Below, piece after piece: positions 12,379 through 23,681 of a stretch of 64,000 nucleotides of DNA. The stretch is taken from NCBI RefSeq assembly GCF_003589595.1, contig NW_020653713.1, forward strand, positions 905,159-969,158, given 5' to 3'. Position 1 is the first letter of the stretch. Each line of letters opens with the position of its first letter. The notes beneath the pieces are model-generated. The model saw only the letters and a list, made by a program, of their open reading frames with translations. It ran no database searches and was not told where the DNA came from. This DNA comes from Hyposmocoma kahamanoa (lineage: Eukaryota > Arthropoda > Insecta > Lepidoptera > Cosmopterigidae). A program made the translations under genes and the position numbers.

Positions 12379-12748
12379 AGGGTCGTATTCCAGAACTTTA
12401 CTCAATGCTCAAGTCAGGACTTGAGTATGATTTAAAGCACCGAAAATCATACTAAAGTCCTTATCATTAGGGTCGTATCATGTATTCCCTCCCCTCTATA
12501 ACATCGGGTCCTTCAAACGTAGTGTGAAGAAGCATTTGGCCAGACCGGTAAAAAGATAGTGACGGAGTGAAGATATTTATGTCTTCCATCCGTTACTCTC
12601 ATCTCTGGACTGTATTCGCACTTTCCATCAGGTGCGGTGCAGTCATTTTGCCGAGTCACAATAAAAAAAAATTCCGGTGCTTGAAATCATACACAAGACT
12701 GCTCAAGTCCTGACTTGAGCATTGAATAGAGTTCTGGAATACGACCCT
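12379..12748. repeat. MITE-E copy: long inverted-repeat element with a nested LINE end
   Basis: Left terminus AGGGTCGTATTCCAGAAC; right terminus GTTCTGGAATACGACCCT, its exact reverse complement. Inside each end is a shorter palindrome CTCAAGTCAGGACTTGAG or its counterpart. A LINE 3' end (12479-12671) sits in the interior. A second copy without that insertion lies at 34100-34265. The target duplication is unclear. Confidence 0.75.
12479..12671 (+). mobile_element. LINE ORF2 C-terminus and 3' tail inserted in MITE-E
   Basis: Frame from 12481 reads VFPPLYNIGSFKRSVKKHLA, the usual C-terminal block of several non-LTR ORF2 proteins, followed by a short 3' UTR and an A-run ending at 12671. The paralogous MITE-E at 34.1 kb reads straight through the site (CGTAT joined to TTCC), showing the empty site. 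Confidence 0.65.
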
Positions 12749-12930
12749 AAGAGTGTCAAACTAGGGAATGAAATGGGTTTCGCGCACTTTCCGGTAACCG
12801 ATTTCAATAAAACGTGGCAAATAGATGTAATTGCATGCACTTTTGAAGTAGTTTTTTTTAATAAAAAGTTGTAATTATCCATTAAAGACATGGTTAAACA
12901 AAGTTCATATATATAACAATAAAGTTTTAA

Positions 12931-13135
12931 CTGCCTCCACGGGTAGAACCGTTGCTATGCTGGACTGCCACGCACAGGGTCGATGCCCGGGGCCGATTCC
13001 CGGGCCGGGAGAAATATTTGGTTGGTATGTTTGAAATGTTTTTGGTTGTCTGTATGTGTGTCCATGGCACACACGATACAGGGTTTTCCTAGTGCAGGGC
13101 TATTCAGTGCGTGCGTTATTGTTATTAATAATAAT
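12931..13135 (+). repeat. SINE-A copy
   Basis: Head CTGCCTCCACGGGTAGAACC, B box region CCGATTCCCGGGCCGGGAGA, body through TCCATGGCACACACGATACA, and end GTGCGTTATTGTTATTAATA. Confidence 0.8.
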
Positions 13136-13690
13136 ATAATTTATATTCATACAACACAAATTATATAATTATAATATTGTTATTTAATAATTAATAATAA
13201 TAATTTTGTTATGTAACACAATAAATTTGGCAATATAAGTGAAAACAGTTCCAATGTTTACCACTAGATAGCATTTGGCGTAGAAAACGCAATTTCTGAA
13301 TCGCGGTGATAAGATTTTTCGTAAAGTGAAACCTATGACCTATGGACCCGTCACCAGTATATTGTATGAGATTGAATGATTCAACGATTGCGTTTCTACG
13401 GTTATCCTCATTACTAAGCGGAAGCATCTCGAACTTGCGCCCATCTTTCGGGACAGGTTACTAGAACACCTCTGAGTCGAATCCCTTTTATTCGACACCC
13501 TTGTATTGTAGCTGTTATACAATCAACCAAATCTTCTTCGCCAAATTTCGTCGTTTGATTCCTGGACGAAGTAAGGAGGCACCAGCTAGCCGAGCGAATC
13601 TCTACCACTCCTACTACAGTTATGAATAATAATATTATTAGGAATTCAAGTTTCAATAATGTTAATTGTCTTGTTTATAATCATAACCTG
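13136..13690. other. Unassigned sequence with one uncertain open frame
   Basis: A minus-strand frame of about 80 codons (13414-13656) begins with a hydrophobic run (LEFLIILLFITVVGVV) and contains four cysteines. It has no ATG and no convincing splice context, and the family is unknown. It is not called as a gene. Confidence 0.3.
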
Positions 13691-14120
13691 TTTTTAACGG
13701 ACTTCAAAAAAAGGAGAAGGTTCTCAATTCGACTGCATGCTTTTTTTGTATGTATGTTACGCGATAACTCCGGTATTTGTGAAGCGATTTTCATGATTTT
13801 GTCGGAAAGAAGGTACCTCCATAGCGGTCACTTTGAAGAAAATCATCCACCTCTAAGGGTGGCTGATCACGCATGAACATTCATTTTTATAAATAGCGCC
13901 TAAGTTTTACTTAAGGAGCAATTATTTTAATAGTTGGTTTTGCTATTCTCCAATTCAAGGCGTTTTTCTCTCTCGATATACTTTGATTAGTGAGAACGAT
14001 TTTTATTATCTCCAGTGTCAAGCCCTGTATAGTGGCGAACTAGGGGATATTTCAATAAAACTTGGCAAACATATGTAATTCCACGTACTTTTGAAGTCGG
14101 TTTTTTTAGTACTTTGTATT
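13691..14120 (+). repeat. REP-D copy, near full length
   Basis: Starts TTTTTAACGGACTTCAAAAA, continues GGTTCTCAATTCGACTGCAT and GGGTGGCTGATCACGCATGA, and ends with TTGAAGTCGGTTTTTTTAGT. It is followed directly by SINE-T. The pair is duplicated at 25641-26164. Confidence 0.7.
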
Positions 14121-14141
14121 GAGATTATATAATAATGTAGT

Positions 14142-14434
14142 AAGACCTGTAGCCTACTGGAAGAACGATTGCTTCTCATTAGAGATGTCGGTGGTTCGAA
14201 TCCCTGTGCCTACCACTTTTGTTACGTGCATTTTTATTAGTAGTTTTCAATAATAGTTTAGTAATATTTTACGTGGTTGAGGAAAATATCGTGATGAAAC
14301 TTGGATTCCGAAGAAGTTTCGCAAACATGAGCAATAGTTCATAGTTTCACATGCAATACTCTTTTAATTTGTAATAATTGCTGTGTATTTACAATTGTTA
14401 CAGCAATAACGAATTTCAGTCAACCTTTCTTCTC
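14142..14434 (+). repeat. SINE-T: tRNA-derived repeat unit
   Basis: Head with A-box-like TGTAGCCTACTGG and a perfect B box GGTTCGAATCC, then a body ending TTTCAGTCAACCTTTCTTCTC. The second copy (25899-26164) has a deletion in the body. No acceptor stem closes, so it is not called a tRNA. Confidence 0.6.
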
Positions 14435-15379
14435 ACTAAGTACAGTTTACGAACAAAGCGTGCTTCCATTTCTTACTTGAGGATTATTGTAACAGAGCTA
14501 TGAATTCTGTTTTATACGCGTGCTGGGACGGCTTTCATTACAATGGGCAAAAGTTTTATATGCTAGTTTAAATACACTCCAACGTTATAGTTCCGCATTA
14601 CTTGCATTTTTTGTATCTACTTTTATATACATATATGTTACAGGAAATTTGATAAGCCCAGTCATTAAATGGGCAATGTAACAAAAACTGCGGTCAGCAT
14701 GAATAATGACTGCGCCGTCTTCGTCTCAGTAATAAAACAAATTATCAGTAGTGTTCGTTTAGGTTACATGAATGATAGAAACAAATAGGGAATTATTCAT
14801 ACTGCCCGATCCAGAGGTAAATTCACGCCATCTTAAGCTGTGATTGTTAATACGGACCGGCCAAAGCAATAAATTTATCACTTTGAATGATGCTTATGAT
14901 GTTATGTCATTATTCATAATGACTGGTACGTATTAGCAATGTCTGTACTAATCTAAAATGTAAGATTTTAATATATTTTAACAAATGTGTCAGTCAGTTA
15001 CAGCATTTAGATATTGCTAGCAAAGTTATCAATAACCTATTACACGAGTACATTCCACTGCTGGGTACGGATCTTCTCTAAGGAAGGGCTTAAGACTGAA
15101 AGGGTTGTAACCCTAACTAGCCGTGAACAGGTTCACGGCAATGAAATGGAAAACTTCCGGTCCACAAAATTTATTAAAGAAGTAAAGTTTAAAGAAAGGC
15201 TGTAACAATATAAAGGTAATTGTAAAAAAATAGGTATAACAGTATAAATCACTCCCTACACTTTATTATTAAGGCACTTACCCCTTAATTGGGCCGAGAA
15301 ACTGAATTACAGAAATAGATACATAAAGGCTGTAGACTTATAAATTATTGCACATGATTAGCTTATTAACAGCTCCGAC
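14435..15379. other. Unassigned sequence
   Basis: No gene or repeat recognised. The frame at 15014-15205 has no support. Confidence 0.4.
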
Positions 15380-15556
15380 TGTTGTGGCGGTCGAGCTGGG
15401 AGTGACCGTGGTACGAAAGCAAAATGAGAAAGTGAAGGAAGATGTAACAATTCAAATTTAAAATTTAAATACAAGTAAAATAAAAAAAATGATAAGATAC
15501 AAGAGGAGAGAGGCGATACAAAGAGGTGAGATGACGGTGTAAGGAGGTCACACCGA
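15380..15556 (-). repeat. Dispersed repeat paired with 62643-62815
   Basis: On the minus strand it reads CGGTGTGACCTCCTTACACC, then GCCTCTCTCC, then a T-rich stretch with TATTTAAATT. The same order is seen at 62.6 kb on the + strand. It may be part of an LTR, but no paired LTR was found. Confidence 0.5.
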
Positions 15557-15846
15557 CACAAGACTATAATACTTGAACATGCTAGCTTAATGCGGATTAG
15601 AGTATTCATATGTTTATTATAAGCGTCGATAGTACCTCAGTTTGGATACTTTTTTCCCATACTAATACGGTTCATTTTGCTTGGTACGGTTTTGGTTGGT
15701 TCTATTTCAGAATTTATTTTTTTTACAAATATAATTAAAGCCATTTGAACCATCTATATCGTACACTATACGTGTTCTATATAGTTATTGATAAATTCAT
15801 TGGTATATATAAAGTATCTATTAAATACACTGGCTTTTTGTAAAAT

Positions 15847-15945
15847 TAACGTACACACTCAACATAGCCCCGCACTAGGGAAACCCTGTGTCGCGGGTAC
15901 CATGGGCACACACCATAGACAACAACCACAAAAACAACACATAGA
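15847..15945 (-). repeat. SINE-A fragment (distal half)
   Basis: Keeps ACATAGCCCCGCACTAGGGA and GTGTCGCGGGTACCATGG. The tRNA-like head is missing and MITE-G-like sequence follows. Confidence 0.65.
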
Positions 15946-15954
15946 GCCCTTCAC

Positions 15955-16080
15955 AGGTCCCATAGATGCAGGTCTCGTGGTCAGTCAGTCAGTCGTGACC
16001 AAAGGACCTGTACTGTTGGAAGCTGGAAGCTGTATGGCTGGAAATGTTGGTTTGTTGAAAATACAAATATAATATGCGAT
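15955..16080 (+). repeat. MITE-G-like diverged copy
   Basis: Contains CACAGGTCCCATAGATGCAG, a GTCAGTCAGTCAGTC run and GAAATGTTGGTTTGTTGAAA. These correspond to loop and right-arm blocks of the element at 29933-30138. Confidence 0.4.
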
Positions 16081-16569
16081 AAAAGAGCTCTATTTCCAAT
16101 CAATGTGTGTGTTTGTTATCACGTTTTATGATGTCGGTTTTGCCATATATACGTCATCGATTGACGCGTCTCGCGGGTTAATAGATGATGAGTACATATT
16201 CTTAAGTTAAGCTGAATACGTCACTTGTTGGGGACTATTTGATTAGATCGGTGTGCTTTTCTTTCGAGAGTTCTTTCTTTAACACTGTCTTGTGTGAAAA
16301 GTTCCCTGGTATATCTAGAAGTTTGTGCGCTGGAACTTTTCAATTTAGTTCCACCTTTATGTCGTTGAAATACCACCCATATTCACAAAGCACTTTGCTT
16401 CCTCTTTCCTAATGCACATGGGAATTGAGTACAATTTAGTGCTGTACAAGGCTAGAGTGAATAGGCATTTTTTAGATAAAAGCGTACCACAGTCGATCAC
16501 ATCATCCCTCAACGTCAAGTCAGGTAATGGCCAAGCTGTCTGTTTCTACTATATATAAAACAAAATACG
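16081..16569. other. Unassigned sequence
   Basis: No gene or repeat recognised. Confidence 0.4.
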
Positions 16570-16850
16570 GTGCAGTACCAGTAAAGCTATTTGCCGCCTT
16601 ACCTATATCTGCTGTTAAGCAGTAATGTGAGCAGTAATAAGTACTGCGATCCAGTTTACAAGGATGCTGGTGAAATTACAAGCACATGGGATTTGTCAAC
16701 TTATGTCTCACGATGACAGGTGCAGTGGCAGTGCCTCTCAGATCTTTGCGATTTAAAGCTCTCTTTGGCAGTGCAACTGTTGTAGACAGGCGTGTCGCTT
16801 AACACCAGGCGCACGACTTGTTCGTCCCGTCACTTGGTATTATATAAAGA
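16570..16850 (+). repeat. REP-B copy, near full length
   Basis: Reads CCGCCTTACCTATATCTGCT through GGTGAAATTACAAGCACATG and GACAGGTGCAGTGGCAGTGC to GACTTGTTCGTCCCGTCACT, ending in TTGGTATTATATAAAGAAAA. Confidence 0.8.
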
Positions 16851-17156
16851 AAATAGTTTTGACCCATTGACTTACAAATAAATGGACGACGGGTCTAATA
16901 CAAAAACCACGAAAGAAATGTCCCAAGTCAACCTATTTAAACGTAGTGACATGTAAAGGAATATGAAAAAGCTAAAACGTTGAATTTAAATTGTAATGTC
17001 ATCGCAGTACTGTCTAATTTTGCTTATTTCGCTGTAAGTCGTAAAGCGTGAATGACGCTCTGTATACGATTTTAACGCCCTATAAGTTCGGACACTTTTT
17101 AGCGCGGACCCGACGTCCATATAATTGCAAGTCAATGTTTTGACCTGAATTTTTTT

Positions 17157-17369
17157 TTAATAAATAACGCACACACTCAAAATAGCCCCGCACTAGGGAA
17201 ACCCTGTGTCGCGGGTACCATGGACACACACATACACAACCACAAATTACACCCAAACATACTAGAGAAATAATTGTAGGCCATACAACTATTTCTCCCG
17301 GCCCGGGAATTGAACCTGATACCTCTGCGTGGCAGTCCGGCATGGTAACCGTTCGGCCACAGAGGCAGT
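17157..17369 (-). repeat. SINE-A copy, near full length
   Basis: From AATAACGCACACACTCAAAA to the head GGTAACCGTTCGGCCACAGA at the right end. An AT-rich palindromic stretch follows it. Confidence 0.85.
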
Positions 17370-18627
17370 TTTTAATTATTATATTCTATAATATTATATA
17401 TATATTATTATATTATATAATATTAAGAATTAGACGCTATCGCAAACGAATAGAGTTGTGTTTAAATCACAAGAGTCAAGCTTGTCGTGGTCCTGACTCC
17501 TCTCTACGTAAAAGTAATTTTTAATATTCGCAACAGAAAACCCGCATTTTGTGTTTTGAAACAAGTTAATTTATTTTCAAAATTGTGATAAAGTAGAGAC
17601 GGGAGATTTTCATAAACTTCACATAATTATTTTAGGCACGTCTTAATCTCGCTTGTCAAGTTGAGTACAACTGACAAAAGGCGAAGGTCACGTAGCGACT
17701 CTACAAGCAATTTGAGACCACAAAATTGTATTCGCGACTTCCGCACAAGTAATTTAAACTTCGATGAATCGATATATAAATCATATGAGAAAAGTTTTAT
17801 TTCCGAATTACGTTTTTTACGGTTTACAGAGATGGATTTAGTTTTGGTTTGGGTGTTATATATTGCCTTTTAAAAATAAAGGTTTTATGAGAGAGCGACG
17901 ATTCTTTTTGAAGCCCTGTAATAGCTTCGAGTCGGTTAGATGATAGATAGATAGATAAACACTTTAGTCACTGATATAACACAAATACAGATTAAGCATA
18001 AAAAACACGATTGTAACAGCATATGCCAAAGTTTCCTAAGGTGCTGGTTTTCAGTCAGGACCAAGGAGAGAAATTAAGTTATTTGAAAGTAAAAATATAA
18101 CGACTATGAGTAAACTTGTACATTGACAATAATAATATACATAGAAAAGTCTAAATAGTGCATCTAAAATAACCTGTTTGACATGTAAGTGCATGAGCGA
18201 ATGTGAATATAATTATAGCTGTAGGAGTAAGTTGTGACTGTAAAGAGGTTTTAATGTTGTGTAATGTAATTAGTATTATAATATAATTATACACATAATA
18301 AGAATAGATCAAAGCAACAACAAAAAGATGGACAGACTTGTTTTTGTTACCAATTTGATTTACCTAATAACTATATCTTTTTTACAGTTTTACTTCATGC
18401 GTTTCACTGTGGTGGTGTGATATTTCGTATTATACGTTATTTAGATGTAAAGATTTCCTAATGAGCTAAAGTGGGAATCAGTAGAGTGCCTAATACCTAC
18501 CTACCCCTTCGAAAACCCGAAATTATATAGTGTGCTTTGTTATACTTTTTGATATGTAAGTAGCGTTTGCATTGTTTTACGGTTGTGTATTTAGAAGAAA
18601 AGTAATTGTATAATAAGGACATGACTA
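17370..18627. other. Unassigned AT-rich sequence with a GATA run
   Basis: An AT palindromic tract lies at 17375-17425. GATAGATAGATAGATAAAC near 17942 may be the tail of a minus-strand LINE, but no coding part was found. Confidence 0.35.
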
Positions 18628-18750
18628 GTGTGTAATACATAGTCAACCGTGGCCATGGGACCTGTAAAGGGCCCGAAACGTCGGTTTGTTGTCGGAAAAA
18701 TAGTTTCATTTCTAATGTGTAACAATCGCGAACACCTAAGAACTCGATAG
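18628..18750 (+). repeat. MITE-G copy (right half)
   Basis: Contains GGGCCCGAAACGTCGGTTTG, then AAAATAGTTTCATTTCTAAT, and ends CACCTAAGAACTCGA. TAGTGTGT occurs at both ends, a likely short target duplication. The left arm is missing. Confidence 0.55.
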
Positions 18751-18754
18751 TGTG

Positions 18755-18970
18755 TTATTATTCTTAATATAAAGGTCGGACAAACACAAAGAAAAATTGC
18801 TTCGAACCAGCGTTAGTTCGCCAAACCGGGGATATTGTTCTTATCAACGAGCTACAGATCGAGTCAATAGATCTAAGAACTTCTCTATGTGCGTAAACTT
18901 GCAAGCAATTGTTTCTATCTTACATCAAATTATTGCTGTAATTTTACATTTATCTCATTGGCTTACTCTA
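18755..18970 (-). repeat. SINE-C-like diverged copy
   Basis: On the minus strand GTAGCTCGTTGATAAG (A-box-like) and GCTGGTTCGAAGC (B-box-like) are followed by the AATATAAAGGTCGGACA counterpart of the SINE-C motif. The 60-codon frame here is incidental. Confidence 0.45.
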
Positions 18971-19724
18971 AATGTTTAGTGATGTATATACCTATAGCGA
19001 CTTGGCACCTTGTATGGTGAACGTAAGTATATTTGTTTCTAAGATTGTTTTGTGTTAACTTGATGGTGTATCTTTAAATAAATAATGGTAGTAAATTTAC
19101 AAAAACATATACTATTGATATGACTATTTAGTATTATTTTTAACTATTTCAGGATTTCAGAGGGAGGTATTAACCATTCTATGTATATCACTTGAAGTTT
19201 GGGTAAATATTGTCTGCCAACTATGATTTGCTATTAAGGCAGTTACTTGTATGATGTATTTATTAGTCGTTAGATCTATTTAGATTATCTTTTACTATTG
19301 TACCAAAAACTACATTTTTATTAAATCGTCTAATCTGCAACTTTTAGTCTAAACGCGTAGCATTACAAATATAATTCAAGGAAAAGCAATTCATCTTTTT
19401 ATCCTAAGTTGATATTTTGTCTCGTCTCTCCAAAAAAAGCTTTGTCATGTACCACACCGTAGAAAAGCAGAATATTAGAAATATGTGGTCGAAAATTGTG
19501 TTCTCTATTCTTCAAAATCGAATGCATCATGTATATACTAAAATGTAAACTACAATAACTGTCAAATGCATTACAATTAATTTGTATTTGACAACACTGA
19601 CTTTCGCTATCTACTTTCAAATCTGTGTACAAGTAACGCGCGCTGTTATTGCATTAAGGCAATTGTCCATATATTGAAAGATTGTATATAGTAAAATAAT
19701 CATGGTGCCGAAACCCGGGATCTT
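18971..19724. other. Unassigned sequence
   Basis: No gene or repeat recognised. Confidence 0.4.
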
Positions 19725-19980
19725 TAAAGCAATGCCACACGGGCATTGCCGGAGCGTTCCGTCGTCGCAACGTTATGATTTCAACGCTGCGAGCGCCACA
19801 CGCTATCGCAATGTAACAACCCTCTCCGCGTCGTCTCCTGCCTCGTTGTCCGACGAGCATACGTTCCGTGGCCGCGTGCCGTTTCAACGCACCGTGTAGC
19901 ATGTAGTTCTCATTTGTGTGTAGTACATACAACGAAGCTTTACCGGTCACCGATGCAACATATCGTGTGGCATCGCTTTA
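19725..19980 (+). repeat. MITE-M copy with terminal inverted repeats
   Basis: Left end TAAAGCAATGCCACACG; right end CGTGTGGCATCGCTTTA, its near reverse complement. The 256-base interior is GC-rich compared with its flanks and non-coding. The same family lies inverted at 10523-10700, with a fragment at 36660-36730. Open frames on both strands come from the lack of AT-rich stops. Confidence 0.7.
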
Positions 19981-21180
19981 GAATGTTTTTGACATTCACT
20001 GATCTGGTTTAAACAATGTTCATTTTCAATACTAACAAAACACTCTGTTATTTGATGATAACGAATTTGCTTTTATTCCTAAATGTCTTACCAAACAAAA
20101 AGACTTAATACAAAAACCTCTTTATTATGCACTTAGTACAAGATGCCCCAAGCAAAGGCTTGATGTAGTTTACATCTTGAGTCTAGAGCTTCATTAGTAG
20201 CTTTAGTGCGCTGGAAAACATGTTTATAATTTAATTTTGTTCTGAGGTTATATTTATTAAGCGAAACTTTAACATCGGCACTGTCAACAGCACGCCCGGA
20301 GCGGTATAAAGTATACAACTAAGCGTGCTGTTGACGCATTTAAATATTATTAATAAATAAAGTAATGCAAAGCAAGCATTTAATCAAACGCTTTAGTGCA
20401 TTTCGGCAAACCACACTCGTCTCTGGACAACCACGTAAGGTAGGCAATGCTTCCCTGGGTGAACTTTTTCACAAGGATTGATAGACGTATGTATCACGCA
20501 GCCACATTTTAAATCTTTGATAATTTTGACGTCAGCCTCTCGTAGACAAATTTTAAATTTTTGACGAATTAAACATCATTGCTCTGCCATCAAAGGACAA
20601 AAACATTTACAAACGTTATAATATAATTGTTCTATTCTTAAAATCGACAAAAGTAAGTTAAGTATTACAAAAGAAGTTTAGTGTGCCATAGGTACATGTA
20701 GTTTATACTTGTCTGATCGAAATAAGTGAGTTAATAGTTTCAGTTAAGTCCACTGCAACTAAAATAATGACCAAACCATTCGTCTACAAAAAGCCAAAGT
20801 TTAAAACATTCATAAATAACTTTTCAATGGTTTTAAAATGGTTTGAATCGTATTGCAACACAAATACCTGAAATGTATTCAGTATTTTACATAACTTTGA
20901 ACAGTCCTGCATATTGTTAGCATAACGCGCAGTAAGGGAACGATATAAATGAAATGCGTGTAGATTCTTCACAAAGGGGTTATTATTTTTTAAGTTCAAA
21001 AGATTATGTAAATTGTTACAGAAAACCGAAAGAAGAGTATAGTACCTTCTTTAAGCCACATCTGGATGGTGATAAGTAATAACCTGTCAACCAACATGAT
21101 CATAGTTTTGCGGAAATCGCACCTGAAGATTTGGTCGTTATTTTTTGTAGTGTATTCTAAAATGTACGCTAGACGCACTA
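19981..21180. other. Unassigned sequence with a small hairpin and a REP-B scrap
   Basis: A REP-B scrap lies at 20436-20476. A perfect 13-base inverted repeat occurs at 20283-20295 and 20323-20335. Nothing else recognised. Confidence 0.4.
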
Positions 21181-22126
21181 TAAGTTTCCGGTATGAATAA
21201 GAAAAAAATACTATTAATGATCAGAAATGAATTTATTATTTCTCAAAATATTCTCCGATAGCGTTAATGCACTTTTTCATACGAGTGAATGGTCGTGTAC
21301 CAATCACTATTCACGGTACAATGATTCTCCAAAGCAACAGCAGCCACGTGTCCAGTTTTATTAAAAAAAGAAGCAATCATCCGTTTAGAGGCACTTTGCA
21401 CGCGCGCTACTTTGGTTGGTTTCGGCCCTTCTCGAAAAACCCATACGCCCGATTGCTGATTTGTTTTGGGATCGTAACTATAAATCTATATTTCGTCATC
21501 TGTTACCATGTCCCATACCAAATTTGACGCTCTTTCGTTGAATCTGGTAAGCATGGTATTGCACCAAGTGACGCGATCCGTTTTTTGAGCTTCAGTCAAA
21601 TTGTGTGGGATCCACCGAGAGCACAGCTTTTTCACACCCAAATGTTTGTGTAGTATCGATTGTATTTGACTCATGCCTATGACTAAAGATCTCATGGTAT
21701 GTCACATGCCTGTCTGTTTTGATCATATGGCCCATAGCATCGATGATTTTGTTGTTCACAGCAGTGGACGGGCGACCATCACGAAATTCGTCACTGAGAT
21801 TCACACGACCGCGTTTGAATTCTGCAAACCAGCTATAAACAGTCGTCTTGCATGATGCTTCATCGCCAAAATCAGTTTGGAGCCGAGCGAAGCTCCGCTG
21901 AGCTTTTTAATTACACTTAAAGTAGTAGAAAATCATACTACGAAAATTTTCACGAGTTAAATCCATGGTGATGTAGACAACCAATTTCTAAAATGACGCC
22001 ACAATGTAAAAAACAAGTGGCAGTCAGATGAAACAAACTGTATTCTACAGCCAAAGAGTTCCATTTTCATAGGTCGTAATTACTTTTTAAATATTGTTTA
22101 TGTAAGTGGCCAGTTCCGGAAACTTA
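21181..22126 (-). mobile_element. Degenerate mariner transposon with a large internal deletion
   Basis: Inverted ends TAAGTTTCCGG (21181-21191) and CCGGAAACTTA (22116-22126) are each flanked by TA, the mariner target duplication. The minus-strand transposase frame starts at 21965 (MDLTRENFRSMIFYYF). It has an in-frame TAA near codon 20, then the DNA-binding block (TVYSWFAEFKRGRVNLSDE). A frameshift follows near 21690, then the VKKLCSRWIPHNLTEAQK block. The first catalytic aspartate region reads VWDMVTDDE and is followed by a stop. The frame then runs to WYTTIHS and jumps to a C-terminal tail, so the stretch with the second and third catalytic aspartates is missing. Length is 946 bases against about 1.3 kb for intact mariners. 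It is inactive. Confidence 0.9.
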
Positions 22127-22243
22127 TATTGCGCCTGTGTATAACTGTAAATGAGTACTATTTAAATTAACTTTGTATTAATTTTCAACGTTTACAAAAA
22201 ATAATTAAATTAAAGAACATTTTGTAAAAAAAACAGGAACGTG

Positions 22244-22495
22244 TTAAATAATTAACAAAGAAGTCCTATTAAAATAGAACAAATTTTCGCCGCCGCCTCC
22301 CGATTTTAAATAATTAATAGATTCAGGCGTTACTTTGCGGAAGTCTATGCCAATAAAAATGGGAGTAGATGAATTTGCTACTCCAGTGGGGGTTAAATCG
22401 TGCAAAATAGTTTCGCTTTTGTTGGAATTCTTTTTTTCATGCAGTACATTGGGTATATTTTCTTCGGTGGCGTTTGTGATTGTAGTTTTATTCAT
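22244..22495 (-). CDS. Uncertain 83-residue open frame of unknown origin
   Basis: ATG at 22495, stop at 22244. The predicted product is asparagine- and threonine-rich at its N-terminus (MNKTTITNATEENIPN) and has a GGGG run near the C-terminus. No signal peptide, domain or family is recognised. The frame stays open upstream of the ATG (LATPRTQRKLIFPHK precedes it), so it could be an exon or a gag-like remnant. The opposite strand is also open. No splice sites or poly(A) signal clearly support it. Confidence 0.2.
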   Translation of the reverse strand: MNKTTITNATEENIPNVLHEKKNSNKSETILHDLTPTGVANSSTPIFIGIDFRKVTPESINYLKSGGGGENLFYFNRTSLLII

Positions 22496-22559
22496 TTTAT
22501 GCGGGAAGATTAACTTTCGCTGTGTGCGCGGAGTAGCAAGGTAATTTACTTCCACTTTT

Positions 22560-23057
22560 ATGAACGCCGTTTTTTTGTTATTTTTATCATCTATTATGAC
22601 ATTAAAACTTGCCCATTAAAGCATTCAAGAGTTTGTGAGAATGTTTGATTTTAAGTTTATTATTGTATCAAGGGAATTTTTCCATTAATTGTTAACGGAT
22701 AGTTATCTGTTATTGTTAAAACATACAAATCTATTCTCTGTTTCCTAAGCAAGCAACACAGTGACGTCACGAGGCAATTTTGCGGCGGAAACTCAAGCAT
22801 ACGAGTGCTTATCCATCAATTATGTACAGGAAAACCGAGAAAGGTAATCTCCTGTTAGTTGTGTTGCGGCAACCAGGTAACTAAAACTCTTAAAATACCT
22901 TCAGTTAGCATAAGATATACTGTGTCACGTATTTACCGGTAAAACTATTTTCTTGATACATTTCGGCAATCTTTGTGAAATAGAAAAGAATATAGAAGAT
23001 TTGTGCACACGGCGTATTTTTTTACGAAGGAGCATTTACTAAATTTAATTAATTGAT
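22560..23057. other. Unassigned sequence
   Basis: No gene or repeat recognised. Confidence 0.4.
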
Positions 23058-23258
23058 GTGAGGGCACTACCACTGCGCCCGTCACCTTGAGACATAAGTT
23101 GACAAGTCCCATGTGCCTGTAACTTCACCGGCACCATTACCCTTCAAAACCGGGACACAGTAATGCTGACATTAATGCTGGGTGACAGATATAGGTAAGG
23201 TGGCAGTATTACTCTGGACGAACTCTTTCACAAGGAGCTCTACTGCTACTAAATCTTA
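23058..23258 (-). repeat. REP-B copy
   Basis: Reads ACTGCGCCCGTCACCTTGAG, CCCTTCAAAACCGGGACACA and GGTAAGGTGGCAGTATTACT, ending GGAGCTCTACTGCTACTAAA. Confidence 0.8.
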
Positions 23259-23418
23259 GCTGGTTCAAATGTCCCCATAACGCTGGTAGCATTAGCGCGC
23301 TGAATGGCCAGCGAAATTTGTTGCACCAGTAACATCCAGAGCGTGGATCTCAGCCTCTATCTTTAAGCCGACAACCCAACTCCATATGAATTATTTGGCC
23401 TCAAAAAGATGAAATTCC

Positions 23419-23681
23419 AAATAATAATAATAATAATAATAACTTTTTATTTCGAGTAACAATAGACTCACTTGTTAGTACATACATGTGAACTTAATCT
23501 AAAATTAGTAAAACTTAAAATTAAAAAATTAAAATTGAATTTAAATTAAAATGAAATTAAAATTGAATTTAAAAGAAAATTGAAGTTAAATTAAAATTGA
23601 AAATAAATTAAAATTGAAATAAAATTAATATTGAAATAAAATTAATATTGAAATAAAATTAAAATTAAAATTGAACTTAAA
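23419..23681 (-). mobile_element. 3' UTR and (TTA)n tail of the LINE
   Basis: Directly downstream of the reverse transcriptase stop on the minus strand lies a low-complexity AT region with repeated AATAAAATTAATATTG blocks. It ends in an eight-unit TTA/AAT microsatellite (23419-23442), which is probably the LINE 3' terminus. Confidence 0.65.

Larger units (their letters stand above)
12205..12900 (+). repeat. REP-D copy split by MITE-E
   Basis: Left part: ACCGACTTAAAAAAAGGAGG, then GGTTCTCAATTTGACTG and GGAAAGAGGATATCCCAG. The right part resumes after 12748 with CTTTCCGGTAACCGATTTCA and GGCAAATAGATGTAATT. About 250 bases of REP-D seen in other copies are missing between the two parts. REP-D resembles the 3' region of a widespread lepidopteran LINE; its parent is not identified. 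Confidence 0.65.

Noticed and set aside
13414..13656. Minus frame with hydrophobic start and four cysteines, resembling a secreted peptide
   Set aside because: No ATG, the apparent start is TTG, and no adjoining exon in a matching phase was found.
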